Counted from the first letter of the stretch, positions 49,027 through 57,510 are shown. The stretch: DNA of 64,000 nucleotides from Streptomyces xanthochromogenes (GCF_014650455.1 NZ_BMUZ01000013.1:124001-188000); one strand, 5' to 3'. The notes: generated by a model not told the origin, from the letters alone. Numbers and translations are program-made.

Positions 49027-49059
49027 CCGAGGCCCCTCGCGCTGAGCGAGGGGCCTCGG
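49027..49059. terminator. Bidirectional terminator between the GH6 gene and tRNA-Lys
   Basis: 14-bp perfect stem CCGAGGCCCCTCGC / GCGAGGGGCCTCGG with the loop GCTGA. It serves the + strand gene and, with TTTC beyond, the minus-strand tRNA. Confidence 0.9.
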
Positions 49060-49066
49060 TGGTGCG

Positions 49067-49140
49067 TGCGCCGCCAGGGACTCGAACCCCGGACCCGCTG
49101 ATTAAGAGTCAGCTGCTCTAACCAACTGAGCTAGCGGCGC
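49067..49140 (-). tRNA. tRNA-Lys (CTT)
   Basis: 74 nt, no encoded CCA. Acceptor GCGCCGC/GCGGCGC with discriminator A; D loop AGTTGGTTA; anticodon arm GCTGA-CTCTTAA-TCAGC with anticodon CTT; T loop TTCGAGT. Identical over its full length to the copy at 57437-57510. Confidence 0.97.
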
Positions 49141-49332
49141 CTGCTGACTCGGAAAACTTTACCGGACTCCGGAGGGTGGTTTTGACCAGCGCCACGCTGT
49201 CAGATGTTCGTTTTATCCGTTTCGTTCCGTCAAAATGCCCCATGTGGGGACAGTGGGGACACCTCTGTCCCGGCGGAAGCGCGGAAAAGATCTTCGAAGT
49301 CTCCGAGAGCGAACGAGCGGGAGGGGCAGCGC

Positions 49333-50712
49333 ATGGATGCCAGTACACCGGGGCCGGTGTTCGAGGACTACGAGCCCGCAGGGGCGTGCGGCTGCCCGGG
49401 CTGCGCCGACCGGCGCCGGACGCGGTTGCTCCCGGTGCGCGACGGTGGCCACCCGGCGGCGAGCGGCGGCGCCCGGCGCGCACTGGTGGCGGCGACGGCC
49501 GCGTCGGTGGTGTTCGGCGGCGGCGCGGTCGCCGCGGCCGCCCCCGCCCCGGCCCTCGGCGGCCCCGGCGCGAACCGGGCCGCCGACCCCGGACCGCCCA
49601 CCGAGCAGGGCGTCCAGAGCGGGCTGCACGGCGCGCCCGGGCAGCCGGCGGGCAACGGGCCCGGGCAGCTGCGGTCCATCACCCGCGCCGAGATCATCAA
49701 CCGGGCCAAGACCTGGGTGACCGCGGCCGTCCCGTACAACATGGAGGCGTACTGGACCGACGGGTACCGGCAGGACTGCTCCGGCTACGTGTCCATGGCG
49801 TGGGACCTCGGTACCAACGAGTGGACGGGCAGCCTGGCGAAGTTCGCCGTGCGGATAACTCGTGACGAGCTGCAGCCCGGCGACATCCTGCTCTTCCACA
49901 ACCCGGCCAACCCCAACAAGGGTTCGCACGTCGTGATCTTCGGCGGCTGGACCGACTACACGCACAACTACTACACGGCCTACGAGCAGACCCCGCCCGG
50001 CACCCGCAAGCAGGCGACCCCGTACGCGTACTGGAAGAACTCGGCCAACTACGTGCCCTACCGGTACAAGGGCCTCGCGGCCGGCACGAGCGGCGGGGAG
50101 CCCGGCACCGCCACGGGCGCTTCCACCGACACCGGGGCCGAGAGCGTGCCGACGGCCTTTCCGGGGGTCGCGCAGTTCGGGCCCGGCGCCGACAACGTCC
50201 ATGTCACCCAGCTCGGGCAGATGCTGGTGAAGCGGGGCGGGGCCCGCTTCTACACCGAGGGCCCCGGACCCCGCTGGGGCACGGCCGACCTGAACGCGAC
50301 CCGTGCGTTCCAGCAGGCCCAGGGCTGGACCGGCGCGGAGGCGGACGGGATTCCCGGCGAAGCGACCTGGGCGTTGCTCGTCCAGGGCAGGGGCAAGGAC
50401 ATTCCTCCCGCCGCGGCCGGTCCCGGGCCGGTCACGCGCCCGGTCCCCGTCTCGGCCCCCGGCCCGGTCGCGCGGCCCGCCTATCCCGGCCCGAGCTGGT
50501 TCCGGCCCGGGCAGGACAGCTGGTACGTCACCCAGCTCGGCCGGCGGCTCGTCGAGAAGGGCTTCGGCCGCTACTACGCCTCGGGCCCCGGATCACGCTG
50601 GGGCGAGGCCGACCGGCGCAATGTCGAGGCGTTCCAGCGTGCCCAGGGCTGGTCCGGTGCCGAAGCCGACGGCTATCCCGGCCCCGAGACCTGGCGGCGG
50701 CTCTTCGCATGA
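49333..50712 (+). CDS. Secreted NlpC/P60-type hydrolase with two peptidoglycan-binding repeats
   Basis: 459 residues. A 38-residue N terminus with GACGCPGC precedes a signal-like hydrophobic stretch (ARRALVAATAASVVFGGGAVAAAAP). An NlpC/P60-like domain (about 115-245) has AEIINRAKTWVTAAVPYN, the catalytic Cys in RQDCSGYVSMAWDLG near 150, and His in KGSHVVIFGGW near 198. Two similar C-terminal repeats of about 65 residues (290-355 and 395-459) each have the form YVTQLGRRLVEKGFGRYY...FQRAQGWSGAEADGYPGPETWRRL, the peptidoglycan-binding type common in Streptomyces. It likely cuts cell wall peptides. ATG 49333 has GAGGGG upstream. The stop overlaps the SPFH start (ATGA). Confidence 0.9.
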   Translation: MDASTPGPVFEDYEPAGACGCPGCADRRRTRLLPVRDGGHPAASGGARRALVAATAASVVFGGGAVAAAAPAPALGGPGANRAADPGPPTEQGVQSGLHGAPGQPAGNGPGQLRSITRAEIINRAKTWVTAAVPYNMEAYWTDGYRQDCSGYVSMAWDLGTNEWTGSLAKFAVRITRDELQPGDILLFHNPANPNKGSHVVIFGGWTDYTHNYYTAYEQTPPGTRKQATPYAYWKNSANYVPYRYKGLAAGTSGGEPGTATGASTDTGAESVPTAFPGVAQFGPGADNVHVTQLGQMLVKRGGARFYTEGPGPRWGTADLNATRAFQQAQGWTGAEADGIPGEATWALLVQGRGKDIPPAAAGPGPVTRPVPVSAPGPVARPAYPGPSWFRPGQDSWYVTQLGRRLVEKGFGRYYASGPGSRWGEADRRNVEAFQRAQGWSGAEADGYPGPETWRRLFA

Positions 50713-51917
50713 CGCAGCGAAAGACGCAGGGAACGACGGAGGGAAACACGCGCATGCTCACCCCGACCCCACCCGCCCCCGACGGGCCCCGCGCTCCCGC
50801 CCCCGCGAGCGCGGACACCGGGCGCCGGGTGGCCGTGATCCGCAGCGAGAACACCGCCGAGATCCCGGTCCACCTGCTGTTCCGCGACGACACCGGGCCG
50901 GTCCCGGCCGTCCCCGCCCCCGAACCGCCGGCCGTGCGCCCGGTCGCCCGGCCCCCCCAGCAGGCGGGCGCCCGCACCACCGCCGCGGCCCCGGCCAGGC
51001 CCGCGCCCCCCGTCGACCCGGGGATCGTGGAACGGCCCGGCCCGATGGTGACCGGTGGGGCGGCCGTCGCCGCCGGAATCCTCGCGCTCCTGGGCTGCGG
51101 GGCGGTGATCTGGTGGACCGGGGCGCTGCCCCGGGCCCTGACCGCGCTGCTGCACCTGCCCGGCCGCCCGTACCAGGGCATCCGGCTCGAACAGTGGGCG
51201 CTGCTCACCCTCGGGGTGGGTGTGGCGGTGCTCGCGTTCGGCGGGCTCGGCCGGGGCCGCGTCGGCTTCGCCTGGGTGCTCTCGCTGTTCGGCGACTACC
51301 GGGGCAGCGTGCGCCGCACCGGCCTGGTGTGGATCAGCCCGCTGCTGCTCCGCCGCCGGGTCGACCTGAGGCTGCGGCACTGGCGCAGCGAGCCGATGGG
51401 TGCGGTCGACGCCAATGGGACCGCGCTGCGGGTGGTGGTCCTGGTGGTGTGGCGAATCCGGGACACCGCCCGGGCCACGCTCGCCGTCGCCGACCACGAG
51501 CAGTACCTGCGCCAGCAGGTGGAGGCGGCGATGGCCCGGGTCCTCTCGCAGCTCCCGGCGGACGCCTTCCACGAGGACGCGCCCACGCTGCGCAACGCGG
51601 AGGCCGTCGGTGACGCGCTGACCCGCATGCTGAAGTCGGAGACGGAGCCGGTCGGCATCGAGCTGTACTCGGCGCAGCCGACGCGCATCGAGTACGCGCC
51701 CGAGGTGGCGGCGGCGATGCGCCGGCAGCGGGTCGCGGCGATCGACGCCCGGCACCGGGACGCGGTGCTGACCTCGGTGGTGGACGCCGTGGACGACACC
51801 GTGCACCGGCTGACCTCGCGGGGCCTGGTGGAGCTCGACGCGTACGAGCGCAAGGCCCTGGTGAAGGACCTGACGGTGGCCTTCTACACGGGCCGGGGGT
51901 CGGGGGAGAGCGGCTGA
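50709..51917 (+). CDS. SPFH/band 7 domain membrane protein
   Basis: 402 residues. Long Pro/Ala-rich N terminus (1-110), two hydrophobic segments (VTGGAAVAAGILALLGCGAVIWW; ALLTLGVGVAVLAFGGLG), then the SPFH domain (about 190-360): VLSLFGDYRGSVRRTGLVWISP, RVVVLVVWRIRDTARATLAV, the QYLRQQVEAAMARVLSQLPADAF region and GIELYSAQPTRIEYAPEVAAAMRRQRVAAIDARHRDAVL. These proteins scaffold membrane microdomains. ATG 50709 overlaps the stop of the hydrolase by ATGA; ATG 50754 is an alternative with GGAGGG upstream. Coupling to the wall hydrolase suggests a joint role at the envelope. Confidence 0.88.
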   Translation: MTQRKTQGTTEGNTRMLTPTPPAPDGPRAPAPASADTGRRVAVIRSENTAEIPVHLLFRDDTGPVPAVPAPEPPAVRPVARPPQQAGARTTAAAPARPAPPVDPGIVERPGPMVTGGAAVAAGILALLGCGAVIWWTGALPRALTALLHLPGRPYQGIRLEQWALLTLGVGVAVLAFGGLGRGRVGFAWVLSLFGDYRGSVRRTGLVWISPLLLRRRVDLRLRHWRSEPMGAVDANGTALRVVVLVVWRIRDTARATLAVADHEQYLRQQVEAAMARVLSQLPADAFHEDAPTLRNAEAVGDALTRMLKSETEPVGIELYSAQPTRIEYAPEVAAAMRRQRVAAIDARHRDAVLTSVVDAVDDTVHRLTSRGLVELDAYERKALVKDLTVAFYTGRGSGESG

Positions 51918-51991
51918 GGCGCCGACGGGGTGGCCGAAGTTGTTTCGACGTTGGCCTGGACACGTCCAACTCCCGTCAATAATCTGGGACT

Positions 51992-52003
51992 TGGTCTAGA
52001 CCG
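51992..52003. promoter_or_regulatory. DasR operator (dre) upstream of the chitin monooxygenase gene
   Basis: TGGTCTAGACCG differs from the dre core TGGTCTAGACCA by one base. It lies 69 bp upstream of the start codon, where DasR sites precede Streptomyces chitinase-system genes. It and the site at 1463-1480 are the two good matches found in the window. Confidence 0.82.
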
Positions 52004-52071
52004 GAACATGAAATACCGCGCGCGTGCAGCTCCATCCCCGGAACTCCCCCACGTTCTCCAGGAGTGACAGC

Positions 52072-52671
52072 ATGCGAAAGAAGCAGCGGCTCGGCGCCGC
52101 TGTGGTGGGACTCGCCGTAGCCGGCGCGTCCCTGCTCGCGACGGGCAGTGCGAGCAGCCACGGCTACACCGACCAGCCGATCAGCCGGCAGAAGGTGTGT
52201 GCCAACGGCACGGTCACCAACTGCGGCGACATCCAGTGGGAGCCGCAGTCCGTCGAAGGACCCAAGGGCTTCCCGGCGTCCGGCCCCGCCGACGGCGCGA
52301 TATGCGCCGGCGGCAACAGCAGGTTCGCCGAACTGGACGACCCGCGTGGCGGTACCGGCTGGCCCACCACACAGTTGACGGGTGGTCAGACCTACACCTT
52401 CCGCTGGCAGTTCACGGCCCGGCACGCCACGACCGACTTCCGCTACTACCTCACCAAGCAGGGCTGGGACCCCACCAAGAAGCTCACCCGGGCCGCGCTC
52501 GACACCCAGCCGTTCCTGGTCGTGCCCTACGGCGGCAAGCAGCCTCCCGGCACGGTCTCGCACCAGGGCGCCATCCCCACCGGTCGGACCGGGCACCAGG
52601 TCATCGTCGCCGTGTGGACGATCGCGGACACCGGCAACGCCTTCTACGCCTGCTCGGACGTCAAGTTCTGA
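52072..52671 (+). CDS. AA10 lytic polysaccharide monooxygenase (chitin-active type)
   Basis: 199 residues. Copper enzyme that cuts crystalline chitin (or cellulose) by oxidation. Signal peptide (KKQRLGAAVVGLAVAGASLLATGSASS, 3-29) is cleaved to leave His30 (HGYTDQPISR) as the N-terminal copper ligand; the second His of the brace is in FTARHATTDFRYYLTKQGWDP near residue 125. Cys pairs are in KVCANGTVTNCGDIQWEP and the end GNAFYACSDVKF. No extra carbohydrate-binding module, so this is the short CHB type. ATG 52072 with AGGAGTGACAGC upstream. A dre upstream places it in the DasR (GlcNAc) regulon, together with the PTS genes at the left end of the window. Confidence 0.95.
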   Translation: MRKKQRLGAAVVGLAVAGASLLATGSASSHGYTDQPISRQKVCANGTVTNCGDIQWEPQSVEGPKGFPASGPADGAICAGGNSRFAELDDPRGGTGWPTTQLTGGQTYTFRWQFTARHATTDFRYYLTKQGWDPTKKLTRAALDTQPFLVVPYGGKQPPGTVSHQGAIPTGRTGHQVIVAVWTIADTGNAFYACSDVKF

Positions 52672-52747
52672 CGGCAGGACTCCGGCGTCCGGCCGCACGT
52701 CCGGTTCTGCCGGGAACGGCGTCCGTACCCGACCGGGCGTTCAGTTC

Positions 52748-52760
52748 TGACGATACGTCA
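52748..52760. promoter_or_regulatory. Palindrome TGACGATACGTCA upstream of the acyl-CoA ligase gene
   Basis: TGACG and CGTCA arms flank ATA exactly, 17 bp before ATG 52777, so binding there would block the promoter. It has the form of a TetR/FadR-like lipid-responsive repressor site; the regulator is not in the window. Confidence 0.5.
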
Positions 52761-52776
52761 ACTACCGTGCGGCGCC

Positions 52777-54489
52777 ATGACGAAGCGTGTGCCGACCGTG
52801 TCGGAGTACGTACAGCGCCAGTGGGGTGACCGGCGGACCGGACTGCGGTACGGCGATCTGGAACTCACCCACCACGAGATCGCCGCGGGTGCCGCCGCCC
52901 GCGCCGCGCTCCTCGCCGAGCTGCTGCCCCGGGGTGTGGAGCCACACCTCGGGGTACTGCTCGACAACACCCCGGAGTTCCCGCTCTGGCTCGGCGCGGC
53001 GGCCCTCGCGGGGGCCGCCGTCGCGGGCATCAACCCCACCCGGCGCGGGCCCGAGCTGGCCCGCGACATCCTGCACACCGAATGCAGGGTCCTGGTCACC
53101 GCGCACGCCCACCTTCCCCTGCTCGACGGCCTCCAACTGCCGGGCGTACGCGTCGTGGTGACCGGGACCGAGGAGTTCGCCCGGCTCCTCGCGCCGTACG
53201 AGGGCGCGAAGCCGGGCGAGGTGGAGGCGGCGGCGGGCCCGGTCGGTCCCGCGAGCCGGCTCCTGCTGTACTTCACCTCCGGCTCGACCGGCGCCCCCAA
53301 GGCCGCGATCTGCACGCAGGGGCGGCTCGCGGCGGCGGGCGAATCCCTCGTCACCCACTTCGGGCTCGGCCGGGACGACGTCCACTACATCTGCATGCCG
53401 CTCTTCCACGGCAACGCGGTGATCGCCAACTGGGCCCCCGCGCTCGTGGCGGGGGCGGGCGTGGCCCTGCGGGACCGCTTCTCGGCGTCGCGGTTCCTGG
53501 ACGACGTACGGGCCCACGGCGCCACGTACTTCACCTACGTCGGCCGGGCCGTCCAGTACCTCCTCGCCACGCCCGCCCGGCCGGACGACCGGGAGCACCG
53601 GCTGCGGATCGGGTTCGGTACGGAGGCGGGGGCGGTGGACGCGGACCGGTTCGCCGAACGGTTCGGGGTACGGCTCGTCGAGGGGTACGGGTCCTCCGAG
53701 GGCGGCGCCGCGATCCAGCGCACTCCGGGCACACCGGCCGGTGCGATAGGCCGGGCCGCGCCGGGCGGCGACCTCGCGGTGGTGGACCCGGAGACGGGCC
53801 GCGAGTGCGAGCGGGCGCGGTTCGACGGGGTCGGGCGGCTGCTCAATGGGGGTGCCGCGATAGGGGAGTTGGTGAACAGGGCGCCGAATCCGTTCGAGGG
53901 GTACTGGCGCAATCCGTCCGCCGACGCGGAACGCCGCAGGGGCGGTTGGTACTGGACGGGCGACCTCTTCTATCGCGACGCGGACGGTTTCCTCTACTTC
54001 GCGGCGCGGACCGACGACCGCATCCGGGTGGACAGCGAGAACCTGGCCGCCTCGATGATCGAGAACATCCTCGCGCGGTGGGAGGGGGTGACGGGGGTGG
54101 CGGTGTACGCCGTCCCCGACCCGGTGACGGGGGACCAGGTCATGGCGGCGCTCTCGCTCCGCGAGGGGCTGGACTTCGACCCGTCGGGCTTCGCCGAATT
54201 CCTTTGCGCCCAACCGGACTTGGGCACGAAGATGGCGCCGCGTTTCGTCCGGGTGCTTGCGGGGTTGCCGGTCACGGCGACGAACAAGGTGCGGCGGGGG
54301 GTGCTGCGGGGGGAGGGCTTCTGGTCCGGCGGCCCGGTGTGGTGGCGCCCCCCGGGCGCCCCCGGCTACCGCCCCCTGACCCCCGCGGACGTCCCCGGCG
54401 CCCGAGGCCTCCAGGGGCGCGGGAACCGCGCGATCAGCCACGCACGGTCCGCATCCGAAGACGGGGCCGGCGGCGCGGGGGCTGCGTGA
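52777..54489 (+). CDS. AMP-dependent acyl-CoA synthetase/ligase
   Basis: 570 residues. Activates a carboxylic acid, probably a fatty acid, as acyl-AMP then acyl-CoA. Adenylation motifs: the P-loop LYFTSGSTGAPKAA near residue 167, PLFHGNAVIANWAP near 210, GYGSSEGGAAIQ near 305, WYWTGDLFYRDADGFLYFAARTDDRIR near 391-415, and the catalytic Lys in ATNKVRRGVL near 506. The closest pattern is to FadD17/FACL-type mycobacterial ligases. A Gly/Ala-rich C-terminal extension (about 540-570) is a disordered tail. ATG 52777. A palindrome lies just upstream, while the SGNH hydrolase gene starts 168 bp downstream. Confidence 0.9.
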   Translation: MTKRVPTVSEYVQRQWGDRRTGLRYGDLELTHHEIAAGAAARAALLAELLPRGVEPHLGVLLDNTPEFPLWLGAAALAGAAVAGINPTRRGPELARDILHTECRVLVTAHAHLPLLDGLQLPGVRVVVTGTEEFARLLAPYEGAKPGEVEAAAGPVGPASRLLLYFTSGSTGAPKAAICTQGRLAAAGESLVTHFGLGRDDVHYICMPLFHGNAVIANWAPALVAGAGVALRDRFSASRFLDDVRAHGATYFTYVGRAVQYLLATPARPDDREHRLRIGFGTEAGAVDADRFAERFGVRLVEGYGSSEGGAAIQRTPGTPAGAIGRAAPGGDLAVVDPETGRECERARFDGVGRLLNGGAAIGELVNRAPNPFEGYWRNPSADAERRRGGWYWTGDLFYRDADGFLYFAARTDDRIRVDSENLAASMIENILARWEGVTGVAVYAVPDPVTGDQVMAALSLREGLDFDPSGFAEFLCAQPDLGTKMAPRFVRVLAGLPVTATNKVRRGVLRGEGFWSGGPVWWRPPGAPGYRPLTPADVPGARGLQGRGNRAISHARSASEDGAGGAGAA

Positions 54490-54656
54490 TCGGCTCCGCA
54501 CGGTCGGCAGGCCTGCGCGGCGCGCGGCCGAACAGGGGTTGCGGGCGGATCCCCGGACCGCCGCGCGGACCGCGGGCCGGCCAACACATGCCCGGAACGG
54601 GTGACTTGTCGGCCAGCATCCCCCGCGCACCCCCGCCACAGTGCGTGGATGGGCAC

Positions 54657-55562
54657 GTGAACCCCCGCCTCCTCCTCGCCGCGCTCCTCGCCGCCACCGC
54701 CACGCTCCTCGCCGGCCCCGCCCCCGCCACCGCCCACACCGGCTTCCACGAGTACGTGGCACTCGGCGACTCCTGGTCCGCCGACGTCACCGTGCTCGGC
54801 ATCGATCACACCTACGCCCCCTCCGGCTGCGCCCAGAGCACCTGGAACTACCCCAAGCAGGTCGCCGCCCGGCTCGGTGTGAAGACCTTCCGGGACGCGA
54901 CGTGCGGCGGCGCCACCACCGCCGAGATGACCGCGCCCCAGGACGTCGGCCACGTACCGCTGCTCGCGCAGGGCGTGAACCCGGCCCAGTTCGACCGGCT
55001 CACCCCCTCCACCGACCTCGTCACCGTCGGCATCGGAGGCAACGACATCGGCCTGGCCGCCGCCGTCATCGGCTGCGTCAACCCGCTGCCCGCCCCCTTG
55101 GGCACCCCGTGCCGGACCCGGTTCGCCGGGGCCGACGGGCGGGACGTGATGTCCCGGCGGATCGCGGACACCAGGTCCCGGATCGCCGGCGTCCTGGAGG
55201 GCATTCACCAGCGCTCGCCCAGGGCCACCGTGCTGGTCGTCGACTATCTGGCGGGCGTCGCCGCCAACCGCGGCTGCTACCCGCTGGTGCCCGTCCTCGA
55301 CGAGGACCTCACCTGGCTCGGCGCCCGGCTGAAGGAGCTGAACGGGATGCTCGCCTCCGCCGCGGACGAGGGCGGGGCCACGTTCGTCGACACGTACGCG
55401 GGGAGCGTCGGGCACGACGTCTGCCAGCCCGAGGGGACGAGGTGGGTCGAGGGCCTGGCACCGCTGTCCACCAACCCGCCCGGGCTCGCCATCCCCTTCC
55501 ACCCCAACCGCCTCGGCGCCGATCACCAGGCCGCGACGGTGCTGCACGCACTGGGGAGTTGA
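54657..55562 (+). CDS. Secreted SGNH hydrolase (lipase/esterase type)
   Basis: 301 residues. Signal peptide (PRLLLAALLAATATLLAGPAPATA) then the SGNH domain: block I YVALGDSWSADVTVLGIDH (nucleophile Ser near 40), the second block CGGATTAEM, block III GIGGNDIGL with the Asn/Gly oxyanion residues, and block V PFHPNRLGADHQA with Asp and His of the triad. Four or more Cys residues (GCAQS, TCGG, GCVNPLPAP..C, GCYPL, HDVC) suggest stable disulfides, as in the Streptomyces SGNH lipases. GTG 54657 is the best start, since the signal peptide follows; its ribosome site is poor. Ends with a strong terminator. Confidence 0.9.
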   Translation: MNPRLLLAALLAATATLLAGPAPATAHTGFHEYVALGDSWSADVTVLGIDHTYAPSGCAQSTWNYPKQVAARLGVKTFRDATCGGATTAEMTAPQDVGHVPLLAQGVNPAQFDRLTPSTDLVTVGIGGNDIGLAAAVIGCVNPLPAPLGTPCRTRFAGADGRDVMSRRIADTRSRIAGVLEGIHQRSPRATVLVVDYLAGVAANRGCYPLVPVLDEDLTWLGARLKELNGMLASAADEGGATFVDTYAGSVGHDVCQPEGTRWVEGLAPLSTNPPGLAIPFHPNRLGADHQAATVLHALGS

Positions 55563-55580
55563 GGGGCGAGCGACAGCCGC

Positions 55581-55614
55581 GAAGGGCCGGTCATCGTGCG
55601 ATGACCGGCCCTTC
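55581..55614. terminator. Bidirectional terminator between SGNH hydrolase and MFS exporter genes
   Basis: Perfect 15-bp stem GAAGGGCCGGTCATC / GATGACCGGCCCTTC with the loop GTGC, located between the convergent stops. Confidence 0.92.
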
Positions 55615-55631
55615 GTCCTGCGGGTGCGCGC

Positions 55632-57179
55632 TCACGCCACGAGTTCGGCCTCCGCCCCCCGCGTCTCCGCCGGCCGCGCCTCGGCCGCAGGACCCCGCAG
55701 CATCCATGCCGCCAGCACCCCGGCGACGACCAGGATCAGCGAGCCGCCGACCGCCGCGTACTGCATGCCGTGCACGAAGGCCTCCCGGGCGAGCGCGGCC
55801 AGGGTGTGGTCGGCTCCGGCCAGGGCGGCGCCCAGGGTTTCGCGGGCGGCGGCCGGGGCCGAGTCGGGCATGTCGGCGCGGTAGACCGCGGTGCCGATCG
55901 AACCGAGCACCGCCATCCCGAGCGCCCCGCCGAACTCCTGGCCCGTCTCCAGGAGCGAGGCCGCCGAACTCGCCTTCTCGACGGGGGCCGAAGTCAGCGC
56001 CATGTCGGAGACCAGGGCCATCACCGTCACGATGCCCATGCCGATGACCGCCGCACCCGCGAGCACCGTCCACAGCGAATCGGTGCCGGCCAGCGCGAGC
56101 AGGACGTAGCCGACGGCGGCCAGGGCGAAGCCCGTGGCGATGACGTAGGCCCGGTTCACCTTCCGTGCCACGACGGTCGCCGTCGGGGCCGCGATTCCGA
56201 CGGCCAGCGACGGGGCGACGCTCCAGAGCGCGGCCCGCAGGCTGCTCATGCCGAGCACCGACTGGATGTACTGGGTGGTGAAGTAGGCCGAGCCCATCAT
56301 GGCGAACGTGGCGATGCTGTTGAGCGAGATGGCGGCGCCGAACCCCCGCCCGGGGCGGAAGAGTTCAGGGCTGATCAGTGCGTCGCGCCGGGTGAGCTGG
56401 CGGCGTACGAAGACCGCCCCGACGACCAGCCCCGCGGCGACACACACCGCGGGTGCGGAGGAGAACCCGTCGGCCGCGAACTTCTTCAGCCCGTACACCA
56501 CCGGCAGCACCGCGCCCATCGACAGCGGCACGCTCAGCAGGTCGAACCTGCCGGGCGCCGGGTCCTTGAACTCCGGCACGAGCACCGGCGCCAGGACGAG
56601 CAGCAGCACCATCGCGGGCACGTTGATCAGGAAGACCGAGCCCCACCACAGGTGCTCCAGCATGACCCCGCTGAGCACCGAGCCGAGGGCGATGCCGCCC
56701 GCCATGGCGCCGGACCAGATGCCGACGGCCTGCCCACGCTGCTTGTCGTCGCGGAACATGTTGCGGACCAGGCCCATCGTCGAGGGCATCAGGGTCGCGC
56801 CGCCGAAGCCGAGCAGGGCGCGCGAGGCGATGAGCATGTCCGCGCTGGTCGCGTACGCGGCGGTCACCGAGGCGACGCCGAACGCGGCCGCGCCGATCAG
56901 GAGCAGTTTGCGCCGGCCGATCCGGTCGCCGAGCGAGCCCATCGTGATCAGCAGCCCGGCCAGCGCGAAGGCGTACACGTCCACGATCCACAGCTGCTGG
57001 GTGGCCGAGGGGTGGAGCTCGCGGCTGATGGAGGGCAGGGCGAAGTAGAGGACGGAGACGTCCATCGAGACGAGGAGGAGGGGCAGCAGGAGGACGACGA
57101 AGGCGGTCCATTCCCTGCGCCCGGCACGGAGGCAGGGGCCGCCGGTGGAGCTCGCTGTGGTGCTCGTCGAGTTCGTCAT
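55632..57179 (-). CDS. DHA2-family MFS multidrug exporter
   Basis: 515 residues, 14 predicted membrane helices, QacA/EmrB-SmvA-type. Key motifs: LDVSVL-like MDVSVLYFALPSISRELHPSATQQLW (motif D1-like), GSLGDRIGRRKLLLIGAAAFG (motif A), ALLGFGGATLMPSTMGLVRNMF, GVWSGAMAGGIALGSVLSGVMLEHLWWGSVFLIN (motif C). It exports cationic or hydrophobic drugs by proton antiport. ATG 57179. Two related 16-bp direct repeats upstream suggest a TetR-type repressor encoded elsewhere. Its terminator is shared with the SGNH hydrolase. Confidence 0.93.
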   Translation of the reverse strand: MTNSTSTTASSTGGPCLRAGRREWTAFVVLLLPLLLVSMDVSVLYFALPSISRELHPSATQQLWIVDVYAFALAGLLITMGSLGDRIGRRKLLLIGAAAFGVASVTAAYATSADMLIASRALLGFGGATLMPSTMGLVRNMFRDDKQRGQAVGIWSGAMAGGIALGSVLSGVMLEHLWWGSVFLINVPAMVLLLVLAPVLVPEFKDPAPGRFDLLSVPLSMGAVLPVVYGLKKFAADGFSSAPAVCVAAGLVVGAVFVRRQLTRRDALISPELFRPGRGFGAAISLNSIATFAMMGSAYFTTQYIQSVLGMSSLRAALWSVAPSLAVGIAAPTATVVARKVNRAYVIATGFALAAVGYVLLALAGTDSLWTVLAGAAVIGMGIVTVMALVSDMALTSAPVEKASSAASLLETGQEFGGALGMAVLGSIGTAVYRADMPDSAPAAARETLGAALAGADHTLAALAREAFVHGMQYAAVGGSLILVVAGVLAAWMLRGPAAEARPAETRGAEAELVA

Positions 57180-57198
57180 GACAGCGAATGTACGGGCG

Positions 57199-57240
57199 TC
57201 TTAAACGCTTGTCTAGTACGGATGTGTAAAACGAATGTCT
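57199..57240. promoter_or_regulatory. Two related 16-bp repeats upstream of the DHA2 exporter
   Basis: TCTTAAACGCTTGTCT (57199-57214) and TGTAAAACGAATGTCT (57225-57240), identical at 12 of 16 positions and 26 bp apart. This is the AT-rich promoter region, so they are likely operators for a TetR-type repressor not seen in this window. Confidence 0.5.
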
Positions 57241-57396
57241 GGATGTGCCGAGAGGGTGGGTGGGGTGGGGTGGAGGTGGGGGTGGAGCGGACTGCCGGGC
57301 GCATGGGCGCTGTTCCGGGCGCGGGTCGGGCGCGGTCATGGGTGCGGGGCACGGGTGTTCGCGGGCCCGGATGGTGGGCCATGGGTGTGGGCGCAC
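57241..57396. other. G-rich stretch without a recognised gene
   Basis: A run of GGGTGG-type repeats (about 57250-57290), followed by GC-rich sequence. No gene recognised. Confidence 0.4.
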
Positions 57397-57429
57397 GAAA
57401 AAGCCCCTCGCTTTCGCGAGGGGCCTTTT
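57397..57429. terminator. Terminator downstream of the second tRNA-Lys
   Basis: GCCCCTCGC/GCGAGGGGC with the loop TTTC, flanked by AAAAA on one side and CTTTTC on the other; it can work in both directions. Confidence 0.88.
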
Positions 57430-57436
57430 CCGTCTG

Positions 57437-57510
57437 TGCGCCGCCAGGGACTCGAACCCCGGACCCGCTGATTAAGAGTCAGCTGCTCTAACCAACTGAG
57501 CTAGCGGCGC
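57437..57510 (-). tRNA. tRNA-Lys (CTT), second identical copy
   Basis: Same 74 nt sequence as 49067-49140, including the anticodon arm GCTGA-CTCTTAA-TCAGC. Followed by its own terminator at 57397-57429. The flanks differ from the first copy after a few bases. Confidence 0.97.

Noticed and set aside
52777..54489. AMP ligase as part of a natural-product cluster
   Set aside because: No carrier protein, condensation domain or tailoring genes nearby; it is a free-standing acyl-CoA ligase.
49067..57510. Integrated element between two tRNA-Lys genes
   Set aside because: No integrase, excisionase or phage genes inside, and normal composition throughout; the tRNA copies are full-length genes, not att-type 3' fragments.
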